NCBI GenBank assembly: GCA_018389105.1
Contig: JACATO010001073.1
Coordinates: forward strand, 148,501-212,500
Direction: 5' to 3'
DNA length: 64,000 nucleotides
Origin: Nautilus pompilius
Lineage: Eukaryota; Mollusca; Cephalopoda; Nautilida; Nautilidae
Position 1 is the first letter of the stretch. Each line of letters begins with the position of its first letter. Below the pieces are notes generated by a model. It saw only the letters and a list, made by a program, of their open reading frames with translations, had not been told where the DNA came from and did not search any database. Position numbers and translations under genes: made by a program. This document shows positions 62,330-64,000 of this stretch, one piece after another.

Positions 62330-62765
62330 AGAAAAGCGAAGTGGCCAGTAGGAAACATGGTTAACCCTGGCAATACATGGCTACATGTTTGCTTGCTGCT
62401 TACAATCCTATCAACAGGAGCAGTGGGGGGGGGGGAATGGTCCAATATCTTATCAGGAAAGTCTGTCGTTCTTCCAGGGACCTTAGAAGGCGGTTGAGGT
62501 AGGCTACAAGCTTTTCTAAAAATTCTCTCAATTCCAGTAGGGTTCAGTTTAGAAATGTCTGCAAGCCCACTCCATGTGAGTAACAGTTTGGTCATGGAGG
62601 TATTAATTGACTCCGCGTATCCTGTCCCGATCGTGGCGTTATCGTCCACTGAGATGAAGTTATCTCCAACTACTCTTGCATATGGTCTGACATAGGGATT
62701 CAAAATCTCGTCCCCATACTCCATTGCAGTTAGGTACCTCCCTGAAACGCATGTAGATTTGTAAG
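62330..62765 (-). pseudogene. Tc1-type transposase fragment
   Basis: The minus strand reads SGRYLTAMEYGDEILNPYVR, PYARVVGDNFISVDDNATI (second catalytic Asp; family DDNARPH) and KLNPTGIERIFRKACSLPQP, a distorted LNPIEHVWD block. Towards the C-terminus VDRIVSS resembles the DRLIxSM segment. Small in-frame and frameshifting indels have destroyed the third catalytic region. It is in the same orientation as, and about 370 bp from, the fragment at 61450-61960; because both contain a SPDLNPIE-type block they are separate copies. Confidence 0.7.
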
Positions 62766-64000
62766 TCCAATCAATGGAATTCGTGCCCAGATCATCGCAT
62801 CTCTTCTATTGTATTGATCTTTTTTCCATGATGTATGTGAACGCGTTGCCTATTCTACGTTCCCTCCAGATGAGCACGCGCTGTAAGTTACATTTAAGTC
62901 TGCATACTAATCAGTATTAAAAATTATATATATATGCATAACTCCAGTCATGTGGCCATCAGGTCAACAGCTCCCTATTTATGGCAGCGGCTCAAAGGGA
63001 TACGCACTAAGAATCGTTCCACACAGAGTCCTATTTCCTGCAGCCTCCGTGGTTCAGACCGATACTAGTCTTCCCGTGGCCACAGAGAGATCGGATCCAA
63101 GTTTGGTCAATCTTTAAGTTCTGACTTATCGAGTCAAAGGTGGAACGTAGCGATCACCCGCTGGGATTATAACCCGCGGTTGACCTTGAATTTATTTCAA
63201 GACAGTGCTTCAATGTACTTAAAACTGTCTCCCCGCATCCGAGAAACCAGAATTCCGTCGCTCGGGTCTGCGACTTTGCTGGATTCTGTCCCACCAAACG
63301 GCTTCCCACCTTAGCGAATCTTCGAAACCCGTCCGTCCGTTTGTGACGTGGCCCTTCGAGACAAATTATTCTGATAGAGAAAACATTGACGTAAACAGGA
63401 GCCGTTTTTTTCCCCTCCACCATATTTCTATGAGAAAAACGTTGGGATGGATGACGAGAACTTCGCGCTCAATGTTCAGTGAATAAAACCGTAACCATTC
63501 TAAAAGTGTTTTTCTATTTGTTGCTTGACTTTTCCTCCATTTTAGATGTTATCCTCCTTCTGCCTGCGCGTTTCGAATCTCTGTTGTTTTTTTTTCCCGG
63601 TCGTCCGGTGCCAATGTAGTGCGTGGGAAACACGTCTAAGTTCAGAGTCTTTTGAAAAATCTTTCTTAAAGTACGAACAGCAAATCAGATTTCGAGACCA
63701 GTTTGCTTTCTTTTTGCCATCTTTACAACAAAAAATTTCAATGATTGCAGCCTTCAAAAGTTATGACTTCTCCCAGGTTTACATCCATCTGTTTAATTTA
63801 CAATTATCCCTAACATGTGGCATCATCTTATTGGTTACTTTCTCATCCAATGAGATTTATCACGTGGATAAAAGTATAACCCGGAAGCCTCCAGGCTAAT
63901 TTTAATATCTTAGTGTTCTAAAGCACAAAAGAATGTCATTTTGATTGCAAACTTTTAAAAAATGTATCAGATATGTCAATTTCTCATCCATGTATTGAAT
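62766..64000. other. Right end of window, nothing recognised
   Basis: No exon or transposon was recognised. Open frames at 63154-63423 (-) and 63546-63899 (+) do not resemble a known family. A TA run lies near 62925-62935. Confidence 0.45.

Noticed and set aside
63546..63899. 117-codon open frame near the right edge
   Set aside because: The composition is ordinary and no motif was recognised. It does not supply the missing NIDO continuation.

Overview
The window is nuclear DNA from a metazoan, most likely a mollusc. It has long introns with canonical GT...AG boundaries, many microsatellites, tRNA-derived SINE debris and decayed DNA transposons. The short motif AAGGGAGAYAAC, which is frequent in molluscan genomes, recurs several times. 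The species cannot be named from the sequence alone, and a cephalopod or gastropod is a guess.

Left third (1-27 kb, + strand). The main gene is a procollagen galactosyltransferase (COLGALT / GLT25D family). Thirteen coding exons between 1406 and 26667 join in one consistent reading frame and give 509 residues plus a stop. The protein ends in KDEL, an ER-retention signal. The first coding exon or exons (signal peptide and start of the first glycosyltransferase domain) lie upstream of the window. The introns hold two decayed mariner elements, one Tigger/pogo-like non-autonomous element, a pair of related hairpin repeats, SINE fragments and about 600 bp of CT-rich microsatellite.

Middle (27-45 kb). 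A decayed minus-strand copy of a repeated protein family of unknown function lies at 28787-29713. A compact two-exon gene at 34240-35087 (+) encodes a 116-residue glutaredoxin-fold protein whose usual CPYC active site reads SPEC. A decayed hAT/ZBED-type transposase follows at 39.1-40.6 kb. A 37-bp minisatellite (about 1 kb, with an 11-unit higher-order period) is at 42.5-43.5 kb. A CpG-rich block at 44.7-45.7 kb has no recognisable gene.

Right third (45-64 kb). This part is mostly accessory DNA. It holds up to five decayed Tc1-type transposase fragments, all on the minus strand, a Tc1-type MITE, GA- and CT-rich microsatellites, and a 1.1-kb array of about 23-bp units carrying about 17 perfect TGACGTCA (CRE) palindromes. 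The only likely host gene is a first coding exon at 60492-60695 (+), with a signal peptide and the start of a NIDO domain, followed by a GTAAGT donor. The rest of that gene lies to the right of the window.

The host genes do not form a pathway visible here, and I see no organised new multi-gene system. The points most worth a second look are the CRE-bearing satellite arrays, the glutaredoxin-like protein lacking its catalytic cysteine, the NIDO first exon, and the dense same-strand Tc1 relics.
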